From the NCBI RefSeq assembly GCF_016908145.1, contig NZ_JAFBDI010000011.1, positions 1-59,883 on the forward strand: DNA of 59,883 nucleotides, in the 5' to 3' direction. The first letter of the stretch is position 1. Each line of letters opens with the position of its first letter. Made by a program: the position numbers and the translations under genes. The notes beneath the pieces were generated by a model. That model saw only the letters and a program-made list of their open reading frames with translations. It was not told the DNA's origin and did no database searches. Source of the DNA: Marinitoga litoralis (GTDB taxonomy: Bacteria; Thermotogota; Thermotogae; Petrotogales; Petrotogaceae). This document shows, in pieces, positions 27,274-36,331 of the stretch.

Positions 27274-28684
27274 AAAATCAAAAAACGGTAGAACAGCATT
27301 TTCATTACCAAAATTAGATGTTCCAGAAATTAAAATTGAATTAGAAGAAGAATTAATAAGAAAAGAAGAACCAAACTTACCTCAAGTAAGTGAGTTGGAA
27401 GTTGTTAGACATTATAATGAATTAGAAAGAAAAAATCATTCGGTAGATAGTGGTTTTTATCCTCTAGGATCATGTACAATGAAATATAATCCTATGTTAA
27501 ATGAAGAAACAGCATCAATGTTTAATAATATACATCCATATTTAGATGAAGAACATATACAAGGTGCTTTAGAATTAATGTATAATTTGCAAAAATACCT
27601 TGGCGAAATCACAGGAATGGATGCAGTAACATTACAACCAGCTGCAGGAGCTCATGGTGAATTAACAGGTATGCTTATTGTAAGAAAATATATTGAAGAT
27701 AATGGTTTTACAAATAAAACAAAGGTTATATTACCAGATTCTGCTCATGGAACAAATCCTGCATCAGCAAAAATGGCAGGGTTTGATGTAGTAGAAGTAA
27801 AATCTGGCCCAGACGGAAGAGTAGATTTAGAAGAATTTAAAAAAGTTATGGATGACTCTGTTGCAGCAATTATGCTTACAAACCCAAATACATTAGGTTT
27901 ATTTGAAAAAGATATTTTAGAAATAGCAAAAATTGCTCATGAACATAATGCATTATTATATTATGATGGAGCAAATTTAAATGCTATTATGGGTAAAGTA
28001 AGGCCAGGAGATATGGGTTTTGATATAGTACATATTAATTTACATAAAACATTCTCTACTCCACATGGTATGGGAGGTCCTGGAAGCGGGCCTGTTGGTG
28101 TAAAAGCTAAATTAAAAGATTACTTACCTAAACCAGTAGTTGATATAAACGATGAAGGAAAATATGTTCTTAATTATAATATTCCAAAAAGTTGTGGAAG
28201 ATTAAGAACATTTTATGGTAATTTCAGTGTAATGGTTAGAGCTTATACATATATTTTAATGATGGGAAAAGAAGGATTAAAATTCGCAAGTGAAATGGCA
28301 GTTTTAAATGCAAATTATTTAAGAAAGAAATTAGAAAAAGAATTTGATATAGCATTTGATGATGTATGTAAACATGAATTTGTTATAGATGGATCTTTCT
28401 TAAAAGAATATGGAGTGAAAACACTTGATTTTGCTAAAAGATTATTGGATTATGGAATTCATCCACCAACAATTTATTTTCCATTGATTGTACATGAAGC
28501 TATGATGATAGAACCAACGGAAACAGAATCAAAAGAAGAATTAGATAGATTTGTAGAAGTAATGCATAAAATATTAGAAGAAGCAAAAACAGATCCCGAA
28601 ATATTAAAAGGTGCTCCAAGAAATACACCAGTAAGAAGATTGAATGAAACAATAGCTAATAAACAATTGAAATTGAGAGGATAA
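27257..28684 (+). CDS. gcvPB: Glycine dehydrogenase (decarboxylating) subunit 2, P-protein beta
   Basis: The half of P protein that carries the cofactor. 475 aa. PLP lysine Lys264 in [28 protein letters not shown] and [17 protein letters not shown] are family motifs. It starts with ATG inside the end of gcvPA, preceded by AGGTGAA. With gcvT, gcvH and gcvPA this gives all dedicated parts of the glycine cleavage system except the shared lipoamide dehydrogenase. Confidence 0.97.
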   Translation: MKLLYEKSKNGRTAFSLPKLDVPEIKIELEEELIRKEEPNLPQVSELEVVRHYNELERKNHSVDSGFYPLGSCTMKYNPMLNEETASMFNNIHPYLDEEHIQGALELMYNLQKYLGEITGMDAVTLQPAAGAHGELTGMLIVRKYIEDNGFTNKTKVILPDSAHGTNPASAKMAGFDVVEVKSGPDGRVDLEEFKKVMDDSVAAIMLTNPNTLGLFEKDILEIAKIAHEHNALLYYDGANLNAIMGKVRPGDMGFDIVHINLHKTFSTPHGMGGPGSGPVGVKAKLKDYLPKPVVDINDEGKYVLNYNIPKSCGRLRTFYGNFSVMVRAYTYILMMGKEGLKFASEMAVLNANYLRKKLEKEFDIAFDDVCKHEFVIDGSFLKEYGVKTLDFAKRLLDYGIHPPTIYFPLIVHEAMMIEPTETESKEELDRFVEVMHKILEEAKTDPEILKGAPRNTPVRRLNETIANKQLKLRG

Positions 28685-28685
28685 T

Positions 28686-28988
28686 ATGAGACAGTTTATT
28701 TATATATTAAAATTAATACCTAAATATATGGATGAAAAAAATTGGACAGAGGAAACAAATGAAATAATAAGCAAACATTTTTTTAGACTTAAAGAATATA
28801 CAGAAAAAGGTAAAGTTATTTTAGCAGGTAGAGTTCCAGATGAATCAGATCCTGAATCATTTGGTATTGTAATATTTGAAGAAGAAAATGCAGAAAAAGC
28901 AAATGAATTTATGAATAATGATCCTGCTGTTAAAGAAGGAATTATGACTGCAAAACTATTTCCATTTAAGGTTGCTTTAATTAGATAG
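28686..28988 (+). CDS. YciI-like protein
   Basis: A 100-aa protein with a YCII-domain pattern: a first strand (QFIYILKLIP), a helix ending HFFRLKEYTEKGKVILAGR, a strand GIVIFE and the motif MNNDPAVKEGIMTAKLFPF close to the end. YciI proteins are dimeric alpha-beta proteins of uncertain function, often with a conserved His; one His (HFFRL) is present at the expected helix. It starts one base after gcvPB and its TAG stop is inside the operon terminator, so it is the last gene of the glycine cleavage operon. Confidence 0.85.
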   Translation: MRQFIYILKLIPKYMDEKNWTEETNEIISKHFFRLKEYTEKGKVILAGRVPDESDPESFGIVIFEEENAEKANEFMNNDPAVKEGIMTAKLFPFKVALIR

Positions 28989-29012
28989 CGGCTTTGCCGC
29001 TATCTTTGTTTT
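28984..29012 (+). terminator. Terminator of the glycine cleavage operon
   Basis: GATAGCGGC (28984-28992), loop TTT and GCCGCTATC (28996-29004), a nine-pair perfect stem, then TTTGTTTT. It includes the stop codon of the YciI gene. The ABC exporter gene starts 14 bases further on, so it either has read-through or its own promoter inside the upstream gene. Confidence 0.85.
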
Positions 29013-29025
29013 ACGAGGTGATTTT

Positions 29026-30750
29026 ATGATTAAAAGATTTATTAAGTATTATAGGCCACATTTGAAACTATTTTTTGTAGATTTATTATCAGCATTTACA
29101 TTATCAGTTTTAGGGTTGGCATATCCTATGATAACAAGAGAGATAATTAATGTAGGAATAAAAGATAAGAATATGGAGTTATTGATAAGTTATAGTATTT
29201 TATTGTTAATAATATTTATTGCAATGTATTTTTTAGAATATGTTGTTACATATTGGGGACATGTATTAGGCTTGAGAATTCAATATGATATGAGAAGGGA
29301 TTTATTTTCACATTTACAAAAATTATCTTTTAATTTTTTTGATAATTCAAAAATAGGTCATTTAATGTCAAGGATAATTAATGATTTATTTGAAATTTCT
29401 GAATTAGCTCATCATGGACCAGAAGATTTATTTATATCATTAATAAAAGTAGTAGGTGCTTTTATTATTTTAATGTTTATAAATATAAAACTAACTCTAA
29501 TATCATTTTCTATTATTCCAATAATGGTTTATTTTATGATTTATTATAATAACAAGTTAGAAATGGCATTTAAAAAGGCAAAAGAAAAAATAGCTGATGT
29601 AAATTCTAGAATTGAAGAGTCATTAGCTGGTATTAGAGTTGTAAAATCATTTACAAATGAAGAATATGAAATAGAAAGATTTAATTATGGAAATGAATTA
29701 TTTAAAAATGTTAGAGCAGAAGCATTTAAATATCTTGGTACCTTTTATCCTACAATTAATTTTTTGGGAAATATGGCCATTCTTATAATGATTTTTGTTG
29801 GAGGAATTTTTGTATATAATGGTGATATTAATGTAGGAGACTTTATTGCATATAATTTGTTTGTTGGTCAATTTTTGCAACCATTAAAAGTATTACTTCG
29901 TTTCGTTGAAATGTATCAACAAGGAGCTGCTGGGTTTAGAAGGTTTTTAGAGATTATGGATACTGAAGCAGAAATTATTGATAAGGAAAATGCGATTGAA
30001 TTAAAAAATGTAAAAGGTGAAATTGTTTTTGAAAATGTAGGTTTTTCATATGATGAGGGTAAAAAAGTTTTGCATAATATAAACTTGCATGTATCTGCAG
30101 GTGAAACAATTGCAATTGTAGGACCATCTGGTGGTGGAAAAACAACATTATGTAGCTTAATACCAAGGTTTTATGATATTACTGAAGGAAGTATAAAAAT
30201 TGATGGAATAGATATAAGAGATATAAAAATAAAATCATTAAGACGAAATATTGGATTAGTACAACAAGATGTATTTCTATTTTCTGGTACAATTAGAGAT
30301 AATATAAGATATGGAAGAATGGATGCAACAGATGAAGAAATAATTGAAGCAGCCAAAGCTGCAAATGCCCATGAATTTATTTTAGAATTATCTGATGGTT
30401 ATGACACTTTAATAGGAGAAAGAGGAATAAAATTATCAGGAGGTCAAAAACAAAGAATTGCAATAGCTAGAATGTTTTTAAAAAATCCTCCTATACTGAT
30501 TCTTGATGAAGCGACATCTTCTTTAGATAATCAAAGTGAAGCAATAATTCAAAAATCTATAGAAAAATTATCAAAAAACAGAACAACATTTATTATCGCA
30601 CACAGACTTGCAACTGTAAAACATGCAAAAAGAATTATTGTTTTAACAGAGAATGGTATTGTTGAAGAAGGAACACATGAAGAATTAATGGATAAAAAGG
30701 GTGAATATTATAAACTATATAATGCTCAATTCGAATCATTATTAATATAA
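29026..30750 (+). CDS. ABC exporter, fused membrane and ATPase domains
   Basis: 574-aa half-transporter of the MsbA/LmrA type. Six membrane segments at about 15-300 (ABC_membrane domain with EESLAGIRVVKSF), then the ATPase: Walker A GPSGGGKTTL, Q loop VQQDVFLF, signature LSGGQKQRIA, Walker B ILILDEATSSLD and switch IAHRLATV. It probably acts as a homodimer; the substrate cannot be deduced. In the signature P-loop, Gly-Gly replaces the more usual Ser-Gly-Ser/Cys-Gly, which is a conservative variant. ATG with GAGGTG. No second half-transporter is adjacent. A terminator follows. Confidence 0.92.
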   Translation: MIKRFIKYYRPHLKLFFVDLLSAFTLSVLGLAYPMITREIINVGIKDKNMELLISYSILLLIIFIAMYFLEYVVTYWGHVLGLRIQYDMRRDLFSHLQKLSFNFFDNSKIGHLMSRIINDLFEISELAHHGPEDLFISLIKVVGAFIILMFINIKLTLISFSIIPIMVYFMIYYNNKLEMAFKKAKEKIADVNSRIEESLAGIRVVKSFTNEEYEIERFNYGNELFKNVRAEAFKYLGTFYPTINFLGNMAILIMIFVGGIFVYNGDINVGDFIAYNLFVGQFLQPLKVLLRFVEMYQQGAAGFRRFLEIMDTEAEIIDKENAIELKNVKGEIVFENVGFSYDEGKKVLHNINLHVSAGETIAIVGPSGGGKTTLCSLIPRFYDITEGSIKIDGIDIRDIKIKSLRRNIGLVQQDVFLFSGTIRDNIRYGRMDATDEEIIEAAKAANAHEFILELSDGYDTLIGERGIKLSGGQKQRIAIARMFLKNPPILILDEATSSLDNQSEAIIQKSIEKLSKNRTTFIIAHRLATVKHAKRIIVLTENGIVEEGTHEELMDKKGEYYKLYNAQFESLLI

Positions 30751-30765
30751 TAATATTACTATAAA

Positions 30766-30795
30766 AATAATCCGGTTCTGCCGGATTATTTTTAT
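30766..30795 (+). terminator. Terminator of the ABC exporter gene
   Basis: AATAATCCGG (30766-30775), loop TTCTG and CCGGATTATT (30781-30790) followed by TTTTTA. Ten-pair perfect stem 15 bases after the stop codon. Confidence 0.87.
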
Positions 30796-30808
30796 ATTAT
30801 ATGCGACA

Positions 30809-30845
30809 CCTTAAAAAAATTAAACTCTTCCTTAAAAAAATTAAA
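30809..30845 (+). repeat. Two 16-bp direct repeats at 21-bp period upstream of a promoter
   Basis: CCTTAAAAAAATTAAA occurs at 30809-30824 and again at 30830-30845, exactly 21 bases (two helical turns) apart, ending six bases before a consensus -35. A weaker third copy (CATTAAAAAAAG) lies inside the promoter spacer near 30860. They could be A-tract UP elements or operator half-sites for a regulator of the downstream genes. Confidence 0.7.
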
Positions 30846-30851
30846 GTTCAC

Positions 30852-30880
30852 TTGACAATCATTAAAAAAAGTGATATACT
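30852..30880 (+). promoter_or_regulatory. Strong sigma-70 promoter of the small ORF/MFS unit
   Basis: TTGACA (30852-30857), 17-bp spacer, TATACT (30875-30880). The transcript would begin near 30887 and have a leader of about 70 bases before the 39-codon ORF. Confidence 0.85.
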
Positions 30881-30956
30881 ACTAATAGATATTTAAAATT
30901 ATCTAATTATACATTAAAAATATTGAAGTTTGATTTTAAATTAAGGGGGTGTGGAA

Positions 30957-31076
30957 ATGCTTAATAATAAAAAGTCAAATAAGAAAAATAAAAGAATCAA
31001 TTCATATTATGAAGGATTTGAACAAATAGAAGAATTGAAAGATGTATTAATAGAAATGAAAAGATATCAATTCTAA
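30957..31076 (+). CDS. 39-aa basic small ORF before the MFS gene
   Basis: ATG with AAGGGGGTG seven bases upstream, then 39 codons and TAA; the MFS ATG follows 12 bases later with its own GGAAGTG. The N-terminal half is very basic (KKSNKKNKRIN), the C-terminal half is an acidic amphipathic helix (EQIEELKDVLIEMKRYQF). No family recognised. The good ribosome binding site and strong promoter argue that it is translated. It could be a small protein in its own right or a leader peptide controlling the exporter gene; the sequence alone does not decide. Confidence 0.6.
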   Translation: MLNNKKSNKKNKRINSYYEGFEQIEELKDVLIEMKRYQF

Positions 31077-31088
31077 GGAAGTGATATA

Positions 31089-32348
31089 ATGAACAAAATT
31101 CAAAAATACAATTTTTTACTTTTTGTTATTGGTAGAATAGTATCGTTATTGGGTAGTGGTATTCAAATGGTAGCAATGCCATTGTTTATATTGGATTTAA
31201 CAGGTTCAGGAACAAAAATGTGATTATTTGCTATGATAAGTATGATTCCTGCTCTTTTAATGGCTCCATTTGCAGGTGTTTTAGGAGATAGATTTAACAG
31301 AAGGAATATTATGGTTATTATGGATTATGCAAGAGGTTTATTAATACTATTTTTAGCCTATTTAACCTTTACAAATAATATAACTTTAAGTATTTTATTT
31401 GGAATGCAAGTTATTATTTCATTATTAGATAGTTTATTTGGTGCGGCGACCAGTGCAATGATACCAGATCTTGTTCCAGAAAAAGATTTGATGAAGGCTG
31501 TATCAACTACAGAAAGTGCAAGTAGTGCAGCTATGATAGTGGGTCCTGTCTTAGGTGGAGTTATATATGGTTTGTTAGGTATGAAATGGGTATTTTTATT
31601 AAATGGAATTTCTTTTATTTTATCGGGGTTTAGTGAGATGTTTATTAAATATAATAAAACTAGCAAATTAGATTCAAAAATAAATACCAAAATAATATTT
31701 GAAGATATTAAAGATTCTATCAAATATATTTTTGAAAATGATGTATTAAGAAATTTAATGATAATGGCTATATTTTTAAATTTCCTATTTAATCCAATGT
31801 TTGTTGTATTATTTCCATATACTTTTCGAGAAGTAATTGGTTTTTCTCCTCAACAATATGGATTATTAGAAACAATGTGGACTTTAGGAATAATGATAGG
31901 AAATATAATTTTAGGTGTGTTCTTTTCAAATAGTGAAAATAAAAAATTGATGAAAAATGGAATATATGGAATGGTTGGTATGAATTTATTACTATCTATA
32001 TTTTTAGTACCACAAATTAGAAATAATTTTACTATATGGAAAATATTTTTAATAGTAGGTACAATAATAATTATTATGGGATTAACGAATGCATTTGTAA
32101 ATACTCCTATATCTGTATTTTTTCAAAGAATTATTCCTAATGAAAAAAGGTCAAAAATATTCTCTGTAATAGGAGTGTTGTTTCAAGCGGCAACACCTAT
32201 TGGAATGGCATTAATGGGATTTTTAGTAGATAGGTATGAAGTGCATATTCTGTTTATTATATTAGCGATATTGGTATTATTAGATGTATTGATTTTTTCA
32301 AAAAAATTGGATAATATAGATTTTAATCCTTCCCTTGAAAATGAATAA
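31089..32348 (+). pseudogene. MFS transporter (DHA3-like) with in-frame TGA at codon 45
   Basis: A major facilitator of the drug/macrolide exporter type: first helix after NKIQKYNFLLFVIGRIVS, then VAMPLFILDLTGSGTKM, the motif-A loop GVLGDRFNRR, and in all about 12 hydrophobic segments over 419 codons. Translation from the ATG at 31089 (GGAAGTG upstream) meets TGA at 31221-31223, after which the same frame continues without any other stop to 32348. Family members have Gly or another small residue there, so a GGA to TGA change is likely. The next ATG is at 31233, but starting there removes the first membrane helix and part of the second. The gene is thus probably inactive unless the TGA is read through or is a sequencing error. 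TGA is used as a normal stop elsewhere here (cheY, glgX). Confidence 0.8.
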
Positions 32349-32354
32349 AAATAA

Positions 32355-32386
32355 CCCCATCTTTTAAGTTCAAGATGGGGTTTTTA
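32355..32386. terminator. Bidirectional terminator between MFS gene and GH3 gene
   Basis: CCCCATCTT (32355-32363), an 8-nt loop and AAGATGGGG (32372-32380) followed by TTTTTATTAT, with a short A-rich stretch on the other side. It serves the MFS unit on the plus strand and the end of the glucan operon on the minus strand. Confidence 0.82.
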
Positions 32387-34486
32387 TTATAATATAATTT
32401 TATTTATTAATCTAATATCTCTAGAAGATGCACCAACTCTTATTTCATATTTTCCTTTATCTAATCTCCAACCATCACAATAATAACTAGATAAATCTTT
32501 AATATTAATAGATATTTTAATATTCTCCACTTCTCCTGGATTAAGTAATTTTGTTTTTTCAAATCCTTTTAATTCTTGGAATGGTTTGTCTATAGAACCT
32601 TTTGGTGCTCTTACATATACTTGAGCAATTTCCTTTCCAGGTAAATTTCCTATATTTTTTACATCAAAGGAAATATATAGTTTTTCTTCATCATTTTCTA
32701 TTTTTAAATTAGAATATTCAAAGTTAGTATATGATAATCCATATCCAAATTCATATAAAGGTTCTTTTTTAAATGTATCAAAATATCTATAACCTACATA
32801 TATGCCTTCATCATATACTACTTCTTCTCCATCTACAGGGAATGGTAATGAAGGTAAATCTTCATATTTTTTTGCTATTGTCAATGCTAATTTTCCAGAA
32901 GGAGAATGATTTCCTTTTACAATATCAGCTATAGCTCTTCCGGTTTCTTGTCCAGCTTGCCATACAAGCATTGTACCATCAACTAAATTTTCCCAGCTTG
33001 CCATTTCTATAGGAGATCCAATATTTAAAAGAACAGCAACTTTTTTATTTCTCTTTTTAAATTCTTTTGAAACCTCTTTCAATAATTTTATTTCATCTTC
33101 ATATAAATAGAAATCTTTAATATTAATATCAAAAAATTCTCCAGAAATTCTACTAATTACTATTATTGCTAAATCATTATTTTCAGCATAATGAGAAATA
33201 TTTTCTATGATATCTTGAGGTAATCTAGGATATAATGTATGTCCTAAATCGTTATGGTATGGTTTATATTTTTCTTTTCTTAATTCCTCAATTTTATTTT
33301 TATAAATAGAATATAATTCTTCATCAAAATTAATACCTTTTTCTTTAAATCCATCAATTATATTAATCACATATTTTGGGTGAGTATCTCCGCTACCTAA
33401 ACCGCCTTTTATTGTTTCAATTTGAGCTGTACCAAATACAGCAACTTTTTGATTTTTCACAGGGAATACATCATTATTTTTCAATAATACTATCCCTTCA
33501 AGTGCAGCTTCATATGCTATTTTTGCATGTTTTTCAAGATCAGGTTTATTAGAATAATTATAATTATTGTATTTTGGTGTTTTAATTACTAATTTCAATA
33601 AATTTCTTACAGCTTCATCTATATCTTTCTCAGTTAAGATACCTTCTTCAAGTCCATTTTTGATTTCTTCTCTTTCATCTATCCTATAATCCAATACCTG
33701 ATAAGATTTACCAGGCATTATTAAATCATTTCCTGCCTTCACTTGATGAGCTCCCGAATCGCCTGCAAACCAATCACTCATTACTAAACCATCAAAACCC
33801 CATTCTTCTCTCAAAATCTTTGTTATTAAATGCTCGCTTTGAGAACAGTAATATCCATTTACCTTATTATATGCAGTCATCACAGTCCAAGGATTTGCTT
33901 TTAATGCTATTTCAAATCCTTTTAAATATATTTCTCTTAATGCTCTTTCTGAAACTATAGTATCAATTTTCATTCTATTTGTTTCTTGGTTATTAGCAAC
34001 AAAATGTTTTATCGATGTTCCAACACCTTTAGATTGAACTCCTTCAACAAAACTTGCAGCCATTTCACCTGATACTAAAGGATCTTCAGAATAATATTCA
34101 AAGTTTCTACCCCCTAAAGGATTTCTTTGAATATTTAATGCAGGAGCTAATAATACGTCAACTCCGTATTCTTTAGTTTCTTCTCCCATTGCTTCTCCAA
34201 CTTTTTTTAATATTTCTCTATTCCAAGTAGAGGCTAACATTGATTCAATAGGGAATGATGTTGCATAATACTTATTTTCATCATTTGGTCTATCTGGAAA
34301 AATTCTTAATCCTGCTGGGCCATCTGCTAAATAAATATCGGGTAATCCTTTAACTCCTCTAATAATACCTACAGTACCTCTAACCTCAACATCATCATTA
34401 CCAAATTGACCAGGTAATCCAGGACCGACAATAAAATCTAATTTTTCATCTAATGTCATATCTTTAATCATTTGATCTATATCCAT
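32387..34486 (-). CDS. bglB: GH3 beta-glucosidase
   Basis: Family 3 glycoside hydrolase of 699 aa that cleaves glucose from the non-reducing end of beta-gluco-oligosaccharides. Barrel domain with YLADGPAGLRIF, LAPALNIQRNPLGGRNFEYY, KHFVANNQETNR and the nucleophile Asp238 in GLVMSDWFAG; then the alpha/beta sandwich domain with the acid/base region, and a C-terminal fibronectin III-like domain (GKEIAQVYVRAPKGSI). No signal peptide, so it acts inside the cell on imported sugars. It is the last gene of the glucan operon, two bases after lacI. The gene symbol is by analogy with the Thermotoga enzyme. Confidence 0.92.
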   Translation of the reverse strand: MDIDQMIKDMTLDEKLDFIVGPGLPGQFGNDDVEVRGTVGIIRGVKGLPDIYLADGPAGLRIFPDRPNDENKYYATSFPIESMLASTWNREILKKVGEAMGEETKEYGVDVLLAPALNIQRNPLGGRNFEYYSEDPLVSGEMAASFVEGVQSKGVGTSIKHFVANNQETNRMKIDTIVSERALREIYLKGFEIALKANPWTVMTAYNKVNGYYCSQSEHLITKILREEWGFDGLVMSDWFAGDSGAHQVKAGNDLIMPGKSYQVLDYRIDEREEIKNGLEEGILTEKDIDEAVRNLLKLVIKTPKYNNYNYSNKPDLEKHAKIAYEAALEGIVLLKNNDVFPVKNQKVAVFGTAQIETIKGGLGSGDTHPKYVINIIDGFKEKGINFDEELYSIYKNKIEELRKEKYKPYHNDLGHTLYPRLPQDIIENISHYAENNDLAIIVISRISGEFFDINIKDFYLYEDEIKLLKEVSKEFKKRNKKVAVLLNIGSPIEMASWENLVDGTMLVWQAGQETGRAIADIVKGNHSPSGKLALTIAKKYEDLPSLPFPVDGEEVVYDEGIYVGYRYFDTFKKEPLYEFGYGLSYTNFEYSNLKIENDEEKLYISFDVKNIGNLPGKEIAQVYVRAPKGSIDKPFQELKGFEKTKLLNPGEVENIKISINIKDLSSYYCDGWRLDKGKYEIRVGASSRDIRLINKIIL

Positions 34487-34488
34487 TA

Positions 34489-35484
34489 TTATATCCTCCT
34501 TACACTATTTCTTTCTATTAAAGTTGTTGGAAGAACTACATTTTTTGGCAATCTATTTCTTTTATTAGTTATTCTATCTATTAATATTTCTGTTGCTGTA
34601 TAACCCATTTCCTCTCTAGGTTGTCTAATAGTAGTTAGTTTTGGATTAACGAATTCTGCAAATGGTGAATCATCAAAACCAATAATAGAAACATTGTCAG
34701 GTATTTTGTATCCGCTGTTTTTTAAAGCGTCCATTGCGCCAATAGCAGTCCAATCATTTACTGCAAAAACTGCTGTAAAATTTAAAGGATTTTTTGCTAA
34801 ATGTGCATATATAGCATCACTACCATCATTAGGATTATATCCAGCAGTTTCAGAGAAAATTATATTTATATCAGATTTTTTGTACATAAATTTTTGAACA
34901 CCCTTTAGTCGTTCTTTTGCAGCAGGCGAATCTTCTGGCCCCCTTATAACAAATATATCCCTATGACCATTTTTATATAAATATTCAATAGCTTTATAAG
35001 CTCCACCTTCATTATCCACATTAACAACATCAAAGTTTATTTCTTCAACATTAAAATCCATAACTACAACAGGCACTCCACTATTTATAAACTTATCAAT
35101 TAAAGTTGTGTCTCCATAAAATTCAGCTAATATTATTCCATCAACTTTTCTTTTAAAATATTGATCTAGAATATTTTTTTCGTTTAATGGATCATTTTTC
35201 GGAATAGCTAACATAATGTCAAATCCTTTTTCATATGCAAAACTTTCAATAGCCATAACAATATCACTATAATGATATCCTCTTATATCAGGCACTAAAA
35301 CACCTATAGTTTTAAATAAAATATTATTACTAAAAGAAGGTTTTGGTTTGTAATTTAATTTTTTAATAGCTTTTAATACTCTTTTTCTTGTTTCAGGTGA
35401 TACATTATCACTACCATTTAATACACGTGAAACAGTAGCAACAGAAACATTTGAAAGTTTAGCAACATCTTTTATATTTGCCAT
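34489..35484 (-). CDS. LacI-family transcriptional repressor
   Basis: 331 aa. N-terminal helix-turn-helix and hinge (IKDVAKLSNVSVATVSRVLN) followed by a sugar-binding domain of periplasmic-binding-protein type (IGVLVPDIRGYHYSDIVMAI; FDVVNVDNEGGAYKAIEYL; VSIIGFDDSPFAEFVNPKLT). It lies between the laminarinase and the beta-glucosidase genes and so most likely controls this locus. The likely operator is the 16-bp palindrome at 48334-48349 in the promoter of the first gene. The inducer would be a glucose or laminari-oligosaccharide by context. Confidence 0.93.
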   Translation of the reverse strand: MANIKDVAKLSNVSVATVSRVLNGSDNVSPETRKRVLKAIKKLNYKPKPSFSNNILFKTIGVLVPDIRGYHYSDIVMAIESFAYEKGFDIMLAIPKNDPLNEKNILDQYFKRKVDGIILAEFYGDTTLIDKFINSGVPVVVMDFNVEEINFDVVNVDNEGGAYKAIEYLYKNGHRDIFVIRGPEDSPAAKERLKGVQKFMYKKSDINIIFSETAGYNPNDGSDAIYAHLAKNPLNFTAVFAVNDWTAIGAMDALKNSGYKIPDNVSIIGFDDSPFAEFVNPKLTTIRQPREEMGYTATEILIDRITNKRNRLPKNVVLPTTLIERNSVRRI

Positions 35485-35499
35485 GTTATCACCTCGAGT

Positions 35500-36327
35500 T
35501 TACTTCTCTTTTTTCTGCCAAACTTTTATATAATCAACATACATTTTTGCAGGAAACTTTGTCCTATAATCTGGATAACCTGGCCAATTACCCCCAACAG
35601 CAAGGTTAACAATTAAAAAGAAATTATTATCAAAAACCCATGATAAACCTCTCTTTTTTAATATTCCTTTTTTTACTGTTGAATATACATTTCCGTCTAC
35701 TAAAAAAGATATTTGATTTTCATCCCATTCTATACCAAAAGTATGAAAATTATCCACAAAATTATTATCAAAATCTGTATATTTTCTAGAAATGCCTTTT
35801 GAACCAGAATATCCAGGACCATGAACTGTACCGTATACAGAGTATTTATCATGACCTAAAAATTCAACAATATCTATTTCTCCACATAATGGCCATCCAA
35901 CGTAAGTAATGTTACTACCCAATAACCAAATAGCTGGCCATAATCCTCTACCAAATGGGAATTTTGCCCTAACTTCAACTTTACCGTATTTAAATTTAAA
36001 ATTATTTTGTGTTTTTATTCTACTTGAGGTGTAATTATATGAACCAAATGAATCATATTTTTTTTCTTTTTTAGCTTCTATTACTAAATATCCATTCTCT
36101 ATATATGCATTATCTTCAGTATAATATTGCAATTCATTATTTCCCCACCCAGGATTTCTAGGATGCCCATTACCAATTTCAAATTTCCATATGTCTGTAT
36201 TAATTTCGTTAAAATTGTCTTCAAAAACTAATTGCCAGTCTTCCATAGAATCATCTCCATATATAAATCTATTAGTATAATTAAATAATGGTAAAATGAT
36301 AATTAATAATAATATTAATTTTTTCAT
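35500..36327 (-). CDS. GH16 laminarinase (endo-beta-1,3-glucanase), secreted
   Basis: 275 aa with a signal peptide (LILLLIIILPLFNYTN). GH16 catalytic motif GEIDIVEFLGH with nucleophile Glu150, Asp152 and acid/base Glu155; the extra residue in ExDxxE is typical of beta-1,3-glucanases (laminarinases), not lichenases. WPAIWLLGSNI, GTVHGPGYSGS and NLAVGGNWPG are further GH16 laminarinase features. It would cut laminarin or similar beta-1,3-glucan outside the cell into oligosaccharides for the transporters encoded upstream. No added carbohydrate-binding module, unlike the larger Thermotoga laminarinase. Confidence 0.93.
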   Translation of the reverse strand: MKKLILLLIIILPLFNYTNRFIYGDDSMEDWQLVFEDNFNEINTDIWKFEIGNGHPRNPGWGNNELQYYTEDNAYIENGYLVIEAKKEKKYDSFGSYNYTSSRIKTQNNFKFKYGKVEVRAKFPFGRGLWPAIWLLGSNITYVGWPLCGEIDIVEFLGHDKYSVYGTVHGPGYSGSKGISRKYTDFDNNFVDNFHTFGIEWDENQISFLVDGNVYSTVKKGILKKRGLSWVFDNNFFLIVNLAVGGNWPGYPDYRTKFPAKMYVDYIKVWQKKEK

Positions 36328-36331
36328 AATA

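Noticed and set aside
30765-30850. Remnant of a mobile element between the ABC exporter and MFS genes
   Set aside because: The repeats are short A-tracts at 21-bp period next to a promoter; no terminal inverted repeats or transposase fragments were seen.
31221-31223. TGA as a recoded Trp or selenocysteine codon
   Set aside because: TGA ends cheY, glgX and other genes here, no Sec insertion element is apparent, and exporters of this family have a small residue at this place.
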